This document shows positions 16,973-27,072 of a DNA stretch of 64,000 nt, piece after piece. The notes below the pieces were generated by a model. That model was given only the letters and a program-made list of their open reading frames with translations, made no database searches and was not told where the DNA came from. The translations under genes were made by a program, and so were the position numbers. The number at the start of each line of letters is the position of its first letter. The first letter of the stretch is position 1. Source of the stretch: Actinomycetota bacterium (lineage in GTDB: Bacteria; Actinomycetota; Thermoleophilia; Solirubrobacterales; JACPNS01); NCBI GenBank assembly GCA_016213645.1, contig JACQZY010000014.1:1-64000 (forward strand), in the 5' to 3' direction.

Positions 16973-17493
16973 GGGCGGCCTTCCGTGCTGCGGAGTTCGC
17001 GCCCTCGCGCGACGCGTGCGTCGGCGTCGTAGCCGAGGGCGCGGGCTACGTCGTCGTCGCCGTAGTACACCGCCGCGGCAAGCATTCGAAGCGTGTCAAC
17101 CAGCGCCGCGATCCAGATTGGCCGGCGCTTATCCGACGGCGACAGAAACTCGCGGCGCGCGTCGCGGTCGAGTTGCCTGAAGCGACAGCCGCGACGGCCC
17201 AGCCGTGGTGAGATTTCAAGGATGTAAAGACCGGCGCGAACGGCCGCGCGGTTGATCGCCGGCGAACGGGCCATCCAGTCGTCGAAACCGGCGGCGGCCG
17301 AGGTGTCGGCGGTGGCCGGGAGATCCGGTGCGGGGGCGAGCAGCGCGTCAACGGCGCTTGTGAAGATCGAAGCCTCGCGGGGGGTGATCGCGGTGAACTG
17401 CGCGGCGCTTGTGACGCCGGGCCCGTTCGAGCCTGCGCCGGGCGATCCGGCGCCGGACGCGCCCACGCCACCGTTGACTGCGCCGGGATTCAT
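16969..17493 (-). CDS. Gluconate 2-dehydrogenase subunit 3-like small subunit
   Basis: 174 residues. A Gly/Pro/Ala-rich N-terminus (about 30 residues) precedes a helical domain with FTAITPREASIFTSAVDALLAP, typical of the Gluconate_2-dh3 family, whose members are small partners of GMC flavoproteins, sometimes carrying the Tat signal for both. No twin-arginine signal is seen here. Its start overlaps the regulator's stop by four bases and its stop overlaps the GMC start by four bases (ATGA), so stoichiometric synthesis with the oxidoreductase is likely. Confidence 0.75.
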   Translation of the reverse strand: MNPGAVNGGVGASGAGSPGAGSNGPGVTSAAQFTAITPREASIFTSAVDALLAPAPDLPATADTSAAAGFDDWMARSPAINRAAVRAGLYILEISPRLGRRGCRFRQLDRDARREFLSPSDKRRPIWIAALVDTLRMLAAAVYYGDDDVARALGYDADARVARGRELRSTEGRP

Positions 17494-18230
17494 TGCGCGC
17501 CCGTCTGTGACAACGTAGCGATCAGATCGAGCATCTGCCGTTCCTGCGTGGCGGCGAGCTTGCGGGCGCTGTCGGCGGCGGTATCAGTGTCGTGGCGTTC
17601 GATCGCCGTGGCGAGCGCCGCATACATCGGGATCAACTTGTCGCGATTGCCCACGACCGAACGAAACAGCGCGGCGTTGGACAGGTACAGGTCACGGGTG
17701 GTGTTGAGAATCAGCGAGAAGACGAGATTGCCACTCGCGTCGGCGAGTTCCTCGTAGAACTCCCAGTCCATCGTTTGGGCGACCGCGTCGTCTGGCTCGG
17801 CGGCGATACCGGCGGCGATCGACGAGAGCTTTGCGGCCTGGGCTTCAGTGCGACGCGCGGCGGCCAGGCGGGCACATTCGGTCAGCAGCAGACGCCGGGC
17901 CTCCAACACGTTGGTGAAGACCTCACGGTCAAACGCGCCCACGCCGAAGAGCATGTGGGCCACAACGTCAAGGCTTCCGTACCGCCGCCAGTCGCGCACT
18001 CGCATGGCGTCGCCCTGGCGCACCTCGACAAGCCGCAGTTGCTCCAGCTTCTTCACGGCTTCGCGCACAGTGGCCATGTTCACTCCATAGTCCTGGGCCA
18101 GTCGGCGTTGCGTCGGCAGCTTCTCACCCGGGGCGTACTGACCGCCGAGGATCGCGCGGCAGGTTGACTCGAAGATCTGGTCGGGGACGGACTGCCTGAC
18201 CAGCGAGGTGGCAAGTGGAGTGGCAAGCAT
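17490..18230 (-). CDS. GntR/FadR-family transcriptional regulator
   Basis: 246 residues. The N-terminal winged helix (residues about 14-80, QIFESTCRAILGGQYAPGEK then LAQDYGVNMATVREAVKKLE) is a GntR DNA-binding domain. The C-terminal 150 residues are an all-helical FCD-like ligand domain with EARRLLLTECARLAA and DWEFYEELADASGN, as in FadR-subfamily regulators that sense acyl or organic acid ligands. It is the first gene of the GMC operon and sits eight bases from a good inverted repeat, so it probably represses the operon until a pathway metabolite binds. Confidence 0.88.
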   Translation of the reverse strand: MLATPLATSLVRQSVPDQIFESTCRAILGGQYAPGEKLPTQRRLAQDYGVNMATVREAVKKLEQLRLVEVRQGDAMRVRDWRRYGSLDVVAHMLFGVGAFDREVFTNVLEARRLLLTECARLAAARRTEAQAAKLSSIAAGIAAEPDDAVAQTMDWEFYEELADASGNLVFSLILNTTRDLYLSNAALFRSVVGNRDKLIPMYAALATAIERHDTDTAADSARKLAATQERQMLDLIATLSQTGAQ

Positions 18231-18237
18231 TTATGAA

Positions 18238-18260
18238 ATTGTACCAGTGTTTGGAACAAT
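18238..18260 (-). promoter_or_regulatory. Inverted-repeat operator for the GntR regulator
   Basis: ATTGTACCA (18238-18246) and TGGAACAAT (18252-18260) form an inverted repeat with eight of nine matches over a five-base spacer, ending seven bases before the regulator's ATG. On the coding strand it includes TACAAT, a possible -10 box. FadR-type proteins bind short palindromes of this length; autoregulation is inferred. Confidence 0.6.
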
Positions 18261-18321
18261 CAGTCGGCATCTCTGTTTTTAGGCCGCTGCGACCGCCGGG
18301 ACCGTTACGGATGCCGCAATC

Positions 18322-20952
18322 TCACTCGTACGACAGCGCTTCAGTCAACTTCGTACGCGCGACCGCGATAGCCGACAGGCTGACTGCCACAAAACCCACG
18401 CCGACCGCGGTTCCAGCCGTACCCAACAGCGGCATCAGCACTATTTCGTCTCCGATAGAGAAGCCCTGACTGTCCATAAACGAGTTGATCGGCCCGCGGA
18501 ACGAAACGATGCCTCCCGCCACTCCGATCAGCGAGCCAAGCACCAGGATCACCGCGATCTCGATCGCCAAGGCCGTGAACAGTCTGGCCTTGCCCAGACC
18601 GGCCGCGCGCAGCACGCCCCACTCGCGGCGCCGCGCCAGCACCGAGGTGGCGAGTATCCCACCCACCGCCACGAGCGCCGCGAGCACGATCATCCAACGC
18701 ATCGCCAGCATGTTCTCGCGTTGCTTGTCCATCTGACCCTTGATGCGCTCGCGCAACTGAGCGCCGCTGTAAGTGTGCAGCGGCCTCCTATCCGCGATTT
18801 CGCCGTTGTCGACATAGCTCCGGTTGCGCACGATCAGCACGTTGATCGCATCGTCGTCAAAAAGCCTGCGGTAGCGGGTGATGTCGAAATACACACTGCC
18901 CAGCGGCCAGGTCATGTCGTCGATCACGGCCGCGACCTTTGACTTACGCACGCCCTCCGGCGTGGGCAGGGCGATTTTGTCGCCTTCTTCCAGACCGGAC
19001 CAGGCTGAAAGCTGTTTCGAAATCACAACGCGAGTGCGGTTGCTGCGTAGTCGTGACGCGATCTGCTTGCGTGATTCATCACCCGGCTTGCGAACGAACG
19101 GCCAGGTGCGGCGGGAGTCCAGCGCGAGCAGCGAGACCAGCTGGCCCCGGTACGGCGTGAATCCGGTCACAAACGGTGACGACCAATCGGGCAGCGGGCG
19201 ACGGCGCTCGCGTTCTTGGGTCTCGCGCACCGCTTCGCGCTTGAGCTTCGCGGGGTCGGGCGGCGGTTGACCGGGCACCGGCGTCGGTGTCTTGACCTTC
19301 ACCTTGAGCGGCTTCTCCGTCGTGACCCTGCGAATGTACTGTTGGGCCACCGGGACCGAACTGAAGAGGTCGTCGCCGGCGACGACTCGCTGCACGGTCT
19401 CTCGATGAATGCCAGAAAGCTCGTCCACGCGATCGACCAGCGCGTTATCCACCAGCTGCATCGGCACGATCGCCGACACGGCCATCGCCATGATCGCGGT
19501 GGAGATCGCGACGCGCCGGGGGTGCGACTCGATCGCCGAGCGCGCTACCAATCTGGAAGGCCCGCCGGTTACGTGAAACCGCGTGAGTCCGTGTGCCAGC
19601 AGTGCCGCGATGCCCGGAGCCGCAAGAGTCACGCCGAGCAGGGTGAGAATCGACGTGAGTGTGTAGTGGCGCGAATCCGCCCAGTTCAGCGAGGCCGCCG
19701 TGGCCAGCAGACCGCCGACCGTGAGCGCAACGGCGACCGGCAACGCGACACCCGCGGTAGCCGTGGCGCCGGACTGTGGAGAACGCCCCAACTGGTCGGC
19801 GACCGGTCGTCGAGTAGCCAAAAGTGCGCCAAGCGTGGCCAGTATGGCGACTGTCAGCGTGCCGGCCACCGCGATCGCGACGAGACCCGGTTTGATCTCC
19901 ACAACCAATGTGAAATTGAAGACCTGGGTGAGATATTCGGGCAGATTTCCGGCCAGTTGGTGGGCAAACGCCTTGCCCACCAAGTAACCGGCCGGCAGCG
20001 CGGGCAGCATCATCACGAGCAGCGTCAGGATCTCCGCGGCGGCCAGCGGCACGGTGTTTGAGCCGAGCGCGCGCACAAGCCCGGCATCTTCCTGGCGGTC
20101 GAGCATGCGCATCAGTTGCAGCACGTAGACCAACAACGTCACGATCAGCAGCGCGATTGCCCCGAAGATGTATGTGTACGAACGCACGGTCACGTTGAGT
20201 ACGCGGTCGAGTTGGCGTTGCTGGTCGTCGGGAGTGACTACAAGCGCGTTCTTGGGCAGTTTGTCGGCCGCGCGGCGGGTCCAGGTTGCGGCCGACACAC
20301 CGCGTTTGAGTTGCACATAGATGCGGTTGGATCCGCTCTCGCCACGCATTTTTCGCAGGCTTTTGAGCGGTATCGCGACCACCTCGCTGAGCGCCGGCGA
20401 GACCTTCTGGATGCGCTCGATTTTGATCCGCGGCGAACGTGTGAAAGCGATCACACGCACCTTGTCGCCGCGCTTGACGCCGAGCGTGGCCGCCATTTCG
20501 CGGCTGATCGTGAGGCCGCCCTTGTCTGGATCTTTCGGCGTCTTTACGTCGAGTTCTTTTTGCAACGCGCTCTTGAGTAGACGGGCACGGCGGTCGATGC
20601 CAAACGCCGTGGCGACGTGCGAGACGCGGTGCTTGGAGCTGATGCCCACGCGCAGTTCGTCCACGGCGACCGCGTGGCGTGTGCCCGGTAAATCCTCAAG
20701 CTCGCCGGCCAAGGTCTTTGGCAGCACCGACTGGCCGACGGCCTCCACCTGCACCTGGGCCACGCCGCGGATCGCCTGGCCGCGCGCGCGGTGCGAGTCG
20801 TCGATGCTTCGCGTAAACGAAAACACGCCGATCACCACGCCCAGGGCCGCCGCCAACGCCAGCCACACGATCGCCGTGCGCAACACATGTGAGGTCATCG
20901 TGCGCAGGATGTGGCGCGTCAGCAGAAGTGTGGTGGAGAACTTGCCGAGCAT
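18322..20952 (-). CDS. FtsX/MacB-type ABC transporter permease
   Basis: 876 residues from ATG 20952; a TTG at 20976 is an alternative. Layout: one membrane segment near residue 30, a MacB-like extracellular domain (about 60-250), an FtsX membrane block of three segments (from YTYIFGAIALLIVTLLVYV), a linker with more membrane segments, a second extracellular domain (about 490-740) and a final FtsX block (WMIVLAALVAVGGILATSVLARRR onward). This doubled architecture is that of large FtsX-like permeases that drive extracellular lipoprotein, lipid or peptide work. It pairs with the ATPase gene 43 bases upstream. Confidence 0.88.
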   Translation of the reverse strand: MLGKFSTTLLLTRHILRTMTSHVLRTAIVWLALAAALGVVIGVFSFTRSIDDSHRARGQAIRGVAQVQVEAVGQSVLPKTLAGELEDLPGTRHAVAVDELRVGISSKHRVSHVATAFGIDRRARLLKSALQKELDVKTPKDPDKGGLTISREMAATLGVKRGDKVRVIAFTRSPRIKIERIQKVSPALSEVVAIPLKSLRKMRGESGSNRIYVQLKRGVSAATWTRRAADKLPKNALVVTPDDQQRQLDRVLNVTVRSYTYIFGAIALLIVTLLVYVLQLMRMLDRQEDAGLVRALGSNTVPLAAAEILTLLVMMLPALPAGYLVGKAFAHQLAGNLPEYLTQVFNFTLVVEIKPGLVAIAVAGTLTVAILATLGALLATRRPVADQLGRSPQSGATATAGVALPVAVALTVGGLLATAASLNWADSRHYTLTSILTLLGVTLAAPGIAALLAHGLTRFHVTGGPSRLVARSAIESHPRRVAISTAIMAMAVSAIVPMQLVDNALVDRVDELSGIHRETVQRVVAGDDLFSSVPVAQQYIRRVTTEKPLKVKVKTPTPVPGQPPPDPAKLKREAVRETQERERRRPLPDWSSPFVTGFTPYRGQLVSLLALDSRRTWPFVRKPGDESRKQIASRLRSNRTRVVISKQLSAWSGLEEGDKIALPTPEGVRKSKVAAVIDDMTWPLGSVYFDITRYRRLFDDDAINVLIVRNRSYVDNGEIADRRPLHTYSGAQLRERIKGQMDKQRENMLAMRWMIVLAALVAVGGILATSVLARRREWGVLRAAGLGKARLFTALAIEIAVILVLGSLIGVAGGIVSFRGPINSFMDSQGFSIGDEIVLMPLLGTAGTAVGVGFVAVSLSAIAVARTKLTEALSYE

Positions 20953-20995
20953 TGTTTTGTGAGTGGGCTGGGCCAAAGGCGCGTCGCCGGCGCGA

Positions 20996-21955
<960 letters not shown>

Positions 21956-22180
21956 CTCAAGGCCGCGATTACGCGGGCGCGCTTCCGACTCTACGGGATC
22001 GATCGAACGGATAATGCGAAGCACGTACCGCGCGACACCGATGTTTGTGATGTAGGCAAGTGACTGTTGTACTACCTAACTTGGTGCCCTCAAGCGATCC
22101 GTCCATGTCGTCGATCATTCTGCATTGCGGCGGGCGCCACACACGTTGGGGAGTCGTCGACCCGAAGGAGCGGGGTGATC

Positions 22181-24139
22181 GTGAATCTCGGAGCAAATCG
22201 TTTCACGCCGGCCGAAACGGACCGGTTAGTCCTTGCGGCATCGCCGCGTGGTCGGGCCGTACGTGCCTGTGTGTTTATGTTGGCGATATTCGTCGTCTGG
22301 CTTTACTGGGCCGTACCGTCATACGCGGGATCGGAATTGCGGTCGAAATCGAATTTTTCGAATGCCGCAGCGCAGATCAAGCATCCGTGTCGGCGGTCCT
22401 CACGTCGCACAGGGAGACGGTGCAAGATCGTGCAACGGCTTTCGCACGCCAGAAGAACTACTGCGTCCGGAACTTGGGCGTGGACAACCGGGCCGGGGCG
22501 CACCGGGCCGAGCGGTCAGGACACGCCGCCGCCGTTGCCCGACGGCGCCCCACACGTGCTCTACACAGACATAGTCTCTGGACCGAACAGCGGCGGTGAA
22601 GGCAATCTCGGTGCGTATTTGTCGATCTTCGGCAAGAACTTCGGCTCGGCTGGGTTGGGCGGCACCGTTCGCGTCTATATTGGCGGTTCAGAAGTGGGGG
22701 CTTACGTGTCGATGGGCGCTTCGCGCGGCCGTAGTGACGTTCAGCAAATCACAGTGCGCCCTGGTTCGCTTGGCAACCCCGCGCCGGGTGTCGCGCTGCC
22801 GATCAAGGTGACGGTGGGCGGAGTTCAGTCCAACACCGACCTGACCTTCAAGGTCAATCCCGGGCGAATGCTCTACGTGGACAACGCCGGCGGCAACGAC
22901 GCCACGGCGGTGCCCGGCGACATCACGCGTCCCTACCGGCACGTGCAGGCAGTCAACCTCGCGCAGGGCGCCTGGGGCGCGGCTCAGCCGGGGGACTTCA
23001 TCGTCTTGCGCGGGGGCACTTGGACCGACGTTGGCCGTGAGAACTACTTCATGCGATTCATCAAGTCCGACGGCAGTTCCGGCACCGCACCAACAGGTGC
23101 CTCCGGTAGTGGTCCGATCACAGTGATTGGTTATCCGGGTGAAGATGCGTTCATCAACGCCGCGTCAAGCACGCACTCCGGCGGCGGCCTATCCGGCCTA
23201 AACGGCATCAACTACCCGAATGCCGGCAAGTGGGTGGTGATCGCCAACCTGCGTATCGAGGGCGGCGGCGGCGACGGACCGATCAGCCAGGAAATCTTCG
23301 GCGACCACTGGCGCATCGTGAACAACGAGCTGAGTGCCACAACGGCGCCTTCGACGTCAAAGATGGGAGGGATCACGGGAAATGGTGCCGACGCCCACTG
23401 GCTGGGTAACGAGATTCACGACATCCACGGCAGCCCCGGCGAGGCCCACGGCATTTACATCGACGGCGACGGAAGTTATGAAATCACCTTCAACGATATT
23501 CACGACATCTTCAACGGCAACGGCTTCCTGATGTTCGCAAACGGCGGTAACGGCTCCGAAGTGATCAACAATGTCAACTTCCATCACAACTCGATCGCCG
23601 AGGTCACGAAGCATTTGATCAACGTGGCCGACGGCAGCGCCGGCAATATCGCGATCTGGGACAACGTTGCGCGCGGCGCCAGCTACGCCGGCGTGCGGTT
23701 CAACACGATCGATTTACATGGGATGAAACTCTGGAACAACACCTTCTACGACATGAACCGCGCGAACAACTCCAATTACGGCGCGCTGACCAACGACTGG
23801 GGTTTTCCAAGTGACGCGCTTGACGTGCGCAACAACATCTTCGCGCTGACCAACGGCACCGACTACACGAGCGGCTCGGTGGACTTTGGCGGCACGATCG
23901 GAACGATTACGCACAACCTCTGGTTTGGCGGCACGGGCACGGCCTCGCTTGACGCAGCGCCGCTGTTCGGCGATCCGCTCTTCGCGTCGGCCGGGAGTGG
24001 CGACTTTCACGTGGCGGCGGGGAGTCCGGCGGTGGACGCCGGGGACGCCGGAGTAACTGCGCTGGTGACGTCCGATTACGACGTCACTACCGCGCGTTTC
24101 AAAGGCATCGCCTTCGACCTCGGAGCGTTCGAGCGCTGA
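22181..24139 (+). CDS. Secreted TIG-domain and right-handed beta-helix protein
   Basis: 652 residues from GTG 22181, chosen because GAAGGAG ends ten bases upstream. A signal anchor lies at about residues 29-50 (ACVFMLAIFVVWLYWAVPSYA), then a basic linker. An IPT/TIG Ig-like domain (about 120-230, YLSIFGKNFGSAGLGGTVRV) is followed by a parallel beta-helix (about 235-620) of the pectate-lyase/NosD kind, starting MLYVDNAGGNDATAVPGD and rich in 'NN..' and 'H.N' turns. The end SPAVDAGDAG...DLGAFER is typical of such proteins. Possibly a polysaccharide-active or adhesive surface protein; no catalytic residues are assigned. Confidence 0.75.
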   Translation: MNLGANRFTPAETDRLVLAASPRGRAVRACVFMLAIFVVWLYWAVPSYAGSELRSKSNFSNAAAQIKHPCRRSSRRTGRRCKIVQRLSHARRTTASGTWAWTTGPGRTGPSGQDTPPPLPDGAPHVLYTDIVSGPNSGGEGNLGAYLSIFGKNFGSAGLGGTVRVYIGGSEVGAYVSMGASRGRSDVQQITVRPGSLGNPAPGVALPIKVTVGGVQSNTDLTFKVNPGRMLYVDNAGGNDATAVPGDITRPYRHVQAVNLAQGAWGAAQPGDFIVLRGGTWTDVGRENYFMRFIKSDGSSGTAPTGASGSGPITVIGYPGEDAFINAASSTHSGGGLSGLNGINYPNAGKWVVIANLRIEGGGGDGPISQEIFGDHWRIVNNELSATTAPSTSKMGGITGNGADAHWLGNEIHDIHGSPGEAHGIYIDGDGSYEITFNDIHDIFNGNGFLMFANGGNGSEVINNVNFHHNSIAEVTKHLINVADGSAGNIAIWDNVARGASYAGVRFNTIDLHGMKLWNNTFYDMNRANNSNYGALTNDWGFPSDALDVRNNIFALTNGTDYTSGSVDFGGTIGTITHNLWFGGTGTASLDAAPLFGDPLFASAGSGDFHVAAGSPAVDAGDAGVTALVTSDYDVTTARFKGIAFDLGAFER

Positions 24140-24191
24140 ACGCGGCGTCGGCGTGGGCCTTGCCGCCGTCCACCACTGGTAGGTTTGCGTA

Positions 24192-25520
24192 ATGGAGCTG
24201 GGGGAACTTCGCCGCGCCGTGAGCGACGGTTCGATCGACACGGTGCTGTTGGCGATGACCGACATGCAGGGCCGACTTCAGGGCAAGCGGATGGCCGGTC
24301 AGCACTTCATCGAGGAAGTCGCCGAGCGCGCGGCCGAAGCCTGCAACTACCTGCTGGCCGTCGACGTGGAGATGGACACGGTCGGTGGTTACGCGAGTTC
24401 GTCGTGGGACGCAGGGTATGGAGACTTCGAGCTTCGGCCGGACCTGACGACGTTGCGAAAGCTGCCGTGGCATCCGGCCACGGCATTGTGCCTGGCCGAT
24501 ATCTACGCGCACGACGGGGCTCCGGTTACGGTTTCACCGCGGCAGATACTCCAACGTCAGCTTGAACGGCTGTCCGAACGAGGATGGAGCGCGAATGCCG
24601 CCACCGAGCTTGAGTTCATGCTCTTCGAGGACAGTTACGAGCAGGCGTGGGACGCCGGTTACCGCGGGCTTACTCCGGCGAATCGGTACAACGTGGATTA
24701 CTCGATGCTCGGCACGGCGCGCGTGGAACCGTTAATCCGGCGAATCCGTAATGAAATGGCGATCGCCGGGTTGGAGGTCGAGGCATCCAAGGGCGAGTGC
24801 AACGCGGGTCAGCACGAGATCAACTTTCGATATCAGAACGCCCTGCGCGCGGCCGACGAACACACGATTTACAAGAACGGCGCCAAGGAAATCGCCGCCC
24901 AGGAGGGGTATGCGATCAGCTTCATGGCCAAGTACGACCAGCTCGAGGGCAGCTCGTGCCATGTTCACCTTTCACTCACTGAACGCTCTGGCGCCCCGGT
25001 GTTCACGAAGCATCCCGAGATCTTCGACCATTTCGTCGCCGGCCAACTTGCCTGCCTGCGCGAAATGACCTTGCTTCACGCGCCCAACGTGAACTCCTAC
25101 AAACGTTTCGTTGCCGGATCATTTGCGCCGACGGCGGTGGCGTGGGGCAGGGACAATCGCACGTGTGCGCTGCGTGAGGTGGGCCGCGGCGGCGCGCGCC
25201 GGATCGAGTGTCGTTTGCCCGGCGCAGACGTTAATCCGTATCTCACGCTTAGCGCGCTGATCGCCGCCGGGTTACATGGCGTGGACAATGAACTGCCGCT
25301 AGAGCCGGCGTTCTCCGGGAACGCGTACACCGCGGACAAGCCGTGTGTGCCGTCCACGCTGCGCGAGGCGCGCGATCTTTTCGCGTCAAGCGAAGTGGCG
25401 CGCGACGCATTCGGCGACGAGGTTGTGATCCACTACGTAAACGGGGCCGACGTAGAACTGAACGCCTTTGAGGCTGCGGTGACCGACTGGGAGCGCGTGC
25501 GCGGGTTCGAAAGGCTTTGA
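24192..25520 (+). CDS. Glutamine synthetase homologue (GlnA4/PuuA-like gamma-glutamylamine ligase)
   Basis: 442 residues. GS-fold motifs are present: TELEFMLFED (metal ligand), SKGECNAGQHEINFRY, GSSCHVHLSL, NSYKRFVAGSFAPTAVAWG, and RRIECRLPGADVNPYLTLSA. The N-terminal beta-grasp part is short. Divergence from GlnA and the gene set (aldehyde dehydrogenase, SDR and gamma-glutamyl hydrolase nearby) match the GlnA4/PuuA group, which ligates glutamate to amines such as polyamines or ethanolamine with ATP. The same four families occur together in Mycobacterium tuberculosis (Rv2857c-Rv2860c). Here the gene stands convergent to gltD, 40 bases apart. Substrate is inferred, not shown. Confidence 0.85.
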   Translation: MELGELRRAVSDGSIDTVLLAMTDMQGRLQGKRMAGQHFIEEVAERAAEACNYLLAVDVEMDTVGGYASSSWDAGYGDFELRPDLTTLRKLPWHPATALCLADIYAHDGAPVTVSPRQILQRQLERLSERGWSANAATELEFMLFEDSYEQAWDAGYRGLTPANRYNVDYSMLGTARVEPLIRRIRNEMAIAGLEVEASKGECNAGQHEINFRYQNALRAADEHTIYKNGAKEIAAQEGYAISFMAKYDQLEGSSCHVHLSLTERSGAPVFTKHPEIFDHFVAGQLACLREMTLLHAPNVNSYKRFVAGSFAPTAVAWGRDNRTCALREVGRGGARRIECRLPGADVNPYLTLSALIAAGLHGVDNELPLEPAFSGNAYTADKPCVPSTLREARDLFASSEVARDAFGDEVVIHYVNGADVELNAFEAAVTDWERVRGFERL

Positions 25521-25560
25521 TCCGCCCGTGCCAGTGCGACGACGGACGGCGTCGGCTTGA

Positions 25561-27072
25561 TTAACGCGTCGAGCGCGGCGGGGCGGGGATCTCCTCGCCG
25601 GTCGCGCCAGGCACTTCGGCGCCGAGCGCAAGCGGCTGCGGGCGACCGGTGAGGTGCGCGTCGACGACGCGAGCGCATCGACGGCCTTCGGCGATGGCTG
25701 ACACGATCAGCGACTGGCCGGTGCGCGCGTCACCGGCCGTGTAGACGCCTTCGACAGAAGTTGCGTGGGCGCCGGCTTTGATGTTTCCGCGTGCGTCGAG
25801 TTCCAGGCCGAGATCGTTTACGGCACCTTCGTGTTCGGGGTGGCTGAAGCCGATCGCCACCAGCACGAGGTCTGCGGGAAGGCTGAACTCGGTGCCGGGA
25901 ATCGGCTTCGCGTCGGCGCTCGAAGTGCCCTCCACTTCCACCGCGTGAACTTCTGTGACACGGCCGTTTTCGCCGCTGATGCTTGTGACGCGCGTACCCC
26001 AGCGGCGTTGGCCGCCTTCGTCAAGCGCGTACGTGGAGGCTGTGCGGCGTGGTTGCAGCGGCCATGGGGAGTCGGGCGTGCGACCGCTTCCGGGAAGCTC
26101 CTGGTAGACGTCGAGCATGATCGCGCTCGCGCAGCCTTCGCGGCCGGCGTTCGACAGACAGTCCATGCCCGTGTCGCCGCCGCCGATCACGATCACGCGC
26201 CGTCCGGCGGCACAAAGTTCGTCCGCGTTGGCGTCGGCCGGGGCGCCTTCGCGGCCTTCTTCGCGGGCAACCGCGCGGTTGCGCGCGTACAGGTAGTCCA
26301 TCGCCGGAAAGACGCCCTGCAGGTCGCCGCCGGGAACGTTGACTTCGCGCTGCACGCGCGAACCGGTCGCCAGCACCACCGCGTCGTGCCGATCGCGCAA
26401 ATCGTCGATCGAGATTGTGCCGCCGACATCGGCGTCGAAGCGAAAATCAATCCCTGCCTCGTGCATCAGCGCGACCCGACGGTCAATCACCCATTTCTCA
26501 AGCTTCGCGTCCGGCACTCCGAAACGCATCAGACCGCCGGCTGCCTCGTCGCGCTCGAACACCGTGACGCTGTGACCGCGTTTGTTGAGTTCGTCGGCGA
26601 CGGCCATTCCGGCCGGACCCGAGCCGATCACGGCGATCGTTTTACCCGTGCGTCGGGCCGGTGCGCCGCCGCGAATCAGACCGGCGTTGAAGGCGTGCTC
26701 GACGATGCCGAGTTCGATCTGCTGGATTGTCACCGCCTCGTCGTTGATCGCGAGCACGCAGGCCTTCTCGCATGGGGCGGGGCAGACGCGGCCCGTGAAC
26801 TCCGGAAAATTGTTGGTGGCGTGAAGCTGATCGTTGGCCTCCAGCCAGTCGGCGCGATACACCTGGTTGTTCCAGTCTGGGATCAGGTTGCCAAGTGGAC
26901 AGCCGACGTGGCAGAACGGCACGCCGCAGTCCATGCAGCGGGCGCCCTGGTCGCGCAGAACGGACTCGGGCTGCAGCGAGTAGTAGTGCTTGTGGTCGAG
27001 CCTGCGCTCCTCCGGTTTGCGCTTCGCGAAGTCGACGCGATGCAGTTTCAGGAATCCGCCGATCTCACCCAT
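25561..27072 (-). CDS. gltD: Glutamate synthase small subunit
   Basis: 503 residues from ATG 27072, which overlaps the end of gltB by eight bases; the open frame continues upstream only as a shadow of gltB. N-terminal cysteines CMDCGVPFCHVGCPLGNLIP bind iron-sulfur clusters. The FAD site is IGSGPAGMAVADELNKRG and the NADPH site IGGGDTGMDCLSNAG. It takes electrons from NADPH and passes them to GltB, which turns glutamine and 2-oxoglutarate into two glutamates. Length and motifs are normal for the family. Confidence 0.97.
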   Translation of the reverse strand: MGEIGGFLKLHRVDFAKRKPEERRLDHKHYYSLQPESVLRDQGARCMDCGVPFCHVGCPLGNLIPDWNNQVYRADWLEANDQLHATNNFPEFTGRVCPAPCEKACVLAINDEAVTIQQIELGIVEHAFNAGLIRGGAPARRTGKTIAVIGSGPAGMAVADELNKRGHSVTVFERDEAAGGLMRFGVPDAKLEKWVIDRRVALMHEAGIDFRFDADVGGTISIDDLRDRHDAVVLATGSRVQREVNVPGGDLQGVFPAMDYLYARNRAVAREEGREGAPADANADELCAAGRRVIVIGGGDTGMDCLSNAGREGCASAIMLDVYQELPGSGRTPDSPWPLQPRRTASTYALDEGGQRRWGTRVTSISGENGRVTEVHAVEVEGTSSADAKPIPGTEFSLPADLVLVAIGFSHPEHEGAVNDLGLELDARGNIKAGAHATSVEGVYTAGDARTGQSLIVSAIAEGRRCARVVDAHLTGRPQPLALGAEVPGATGEEIPAPPRSTR

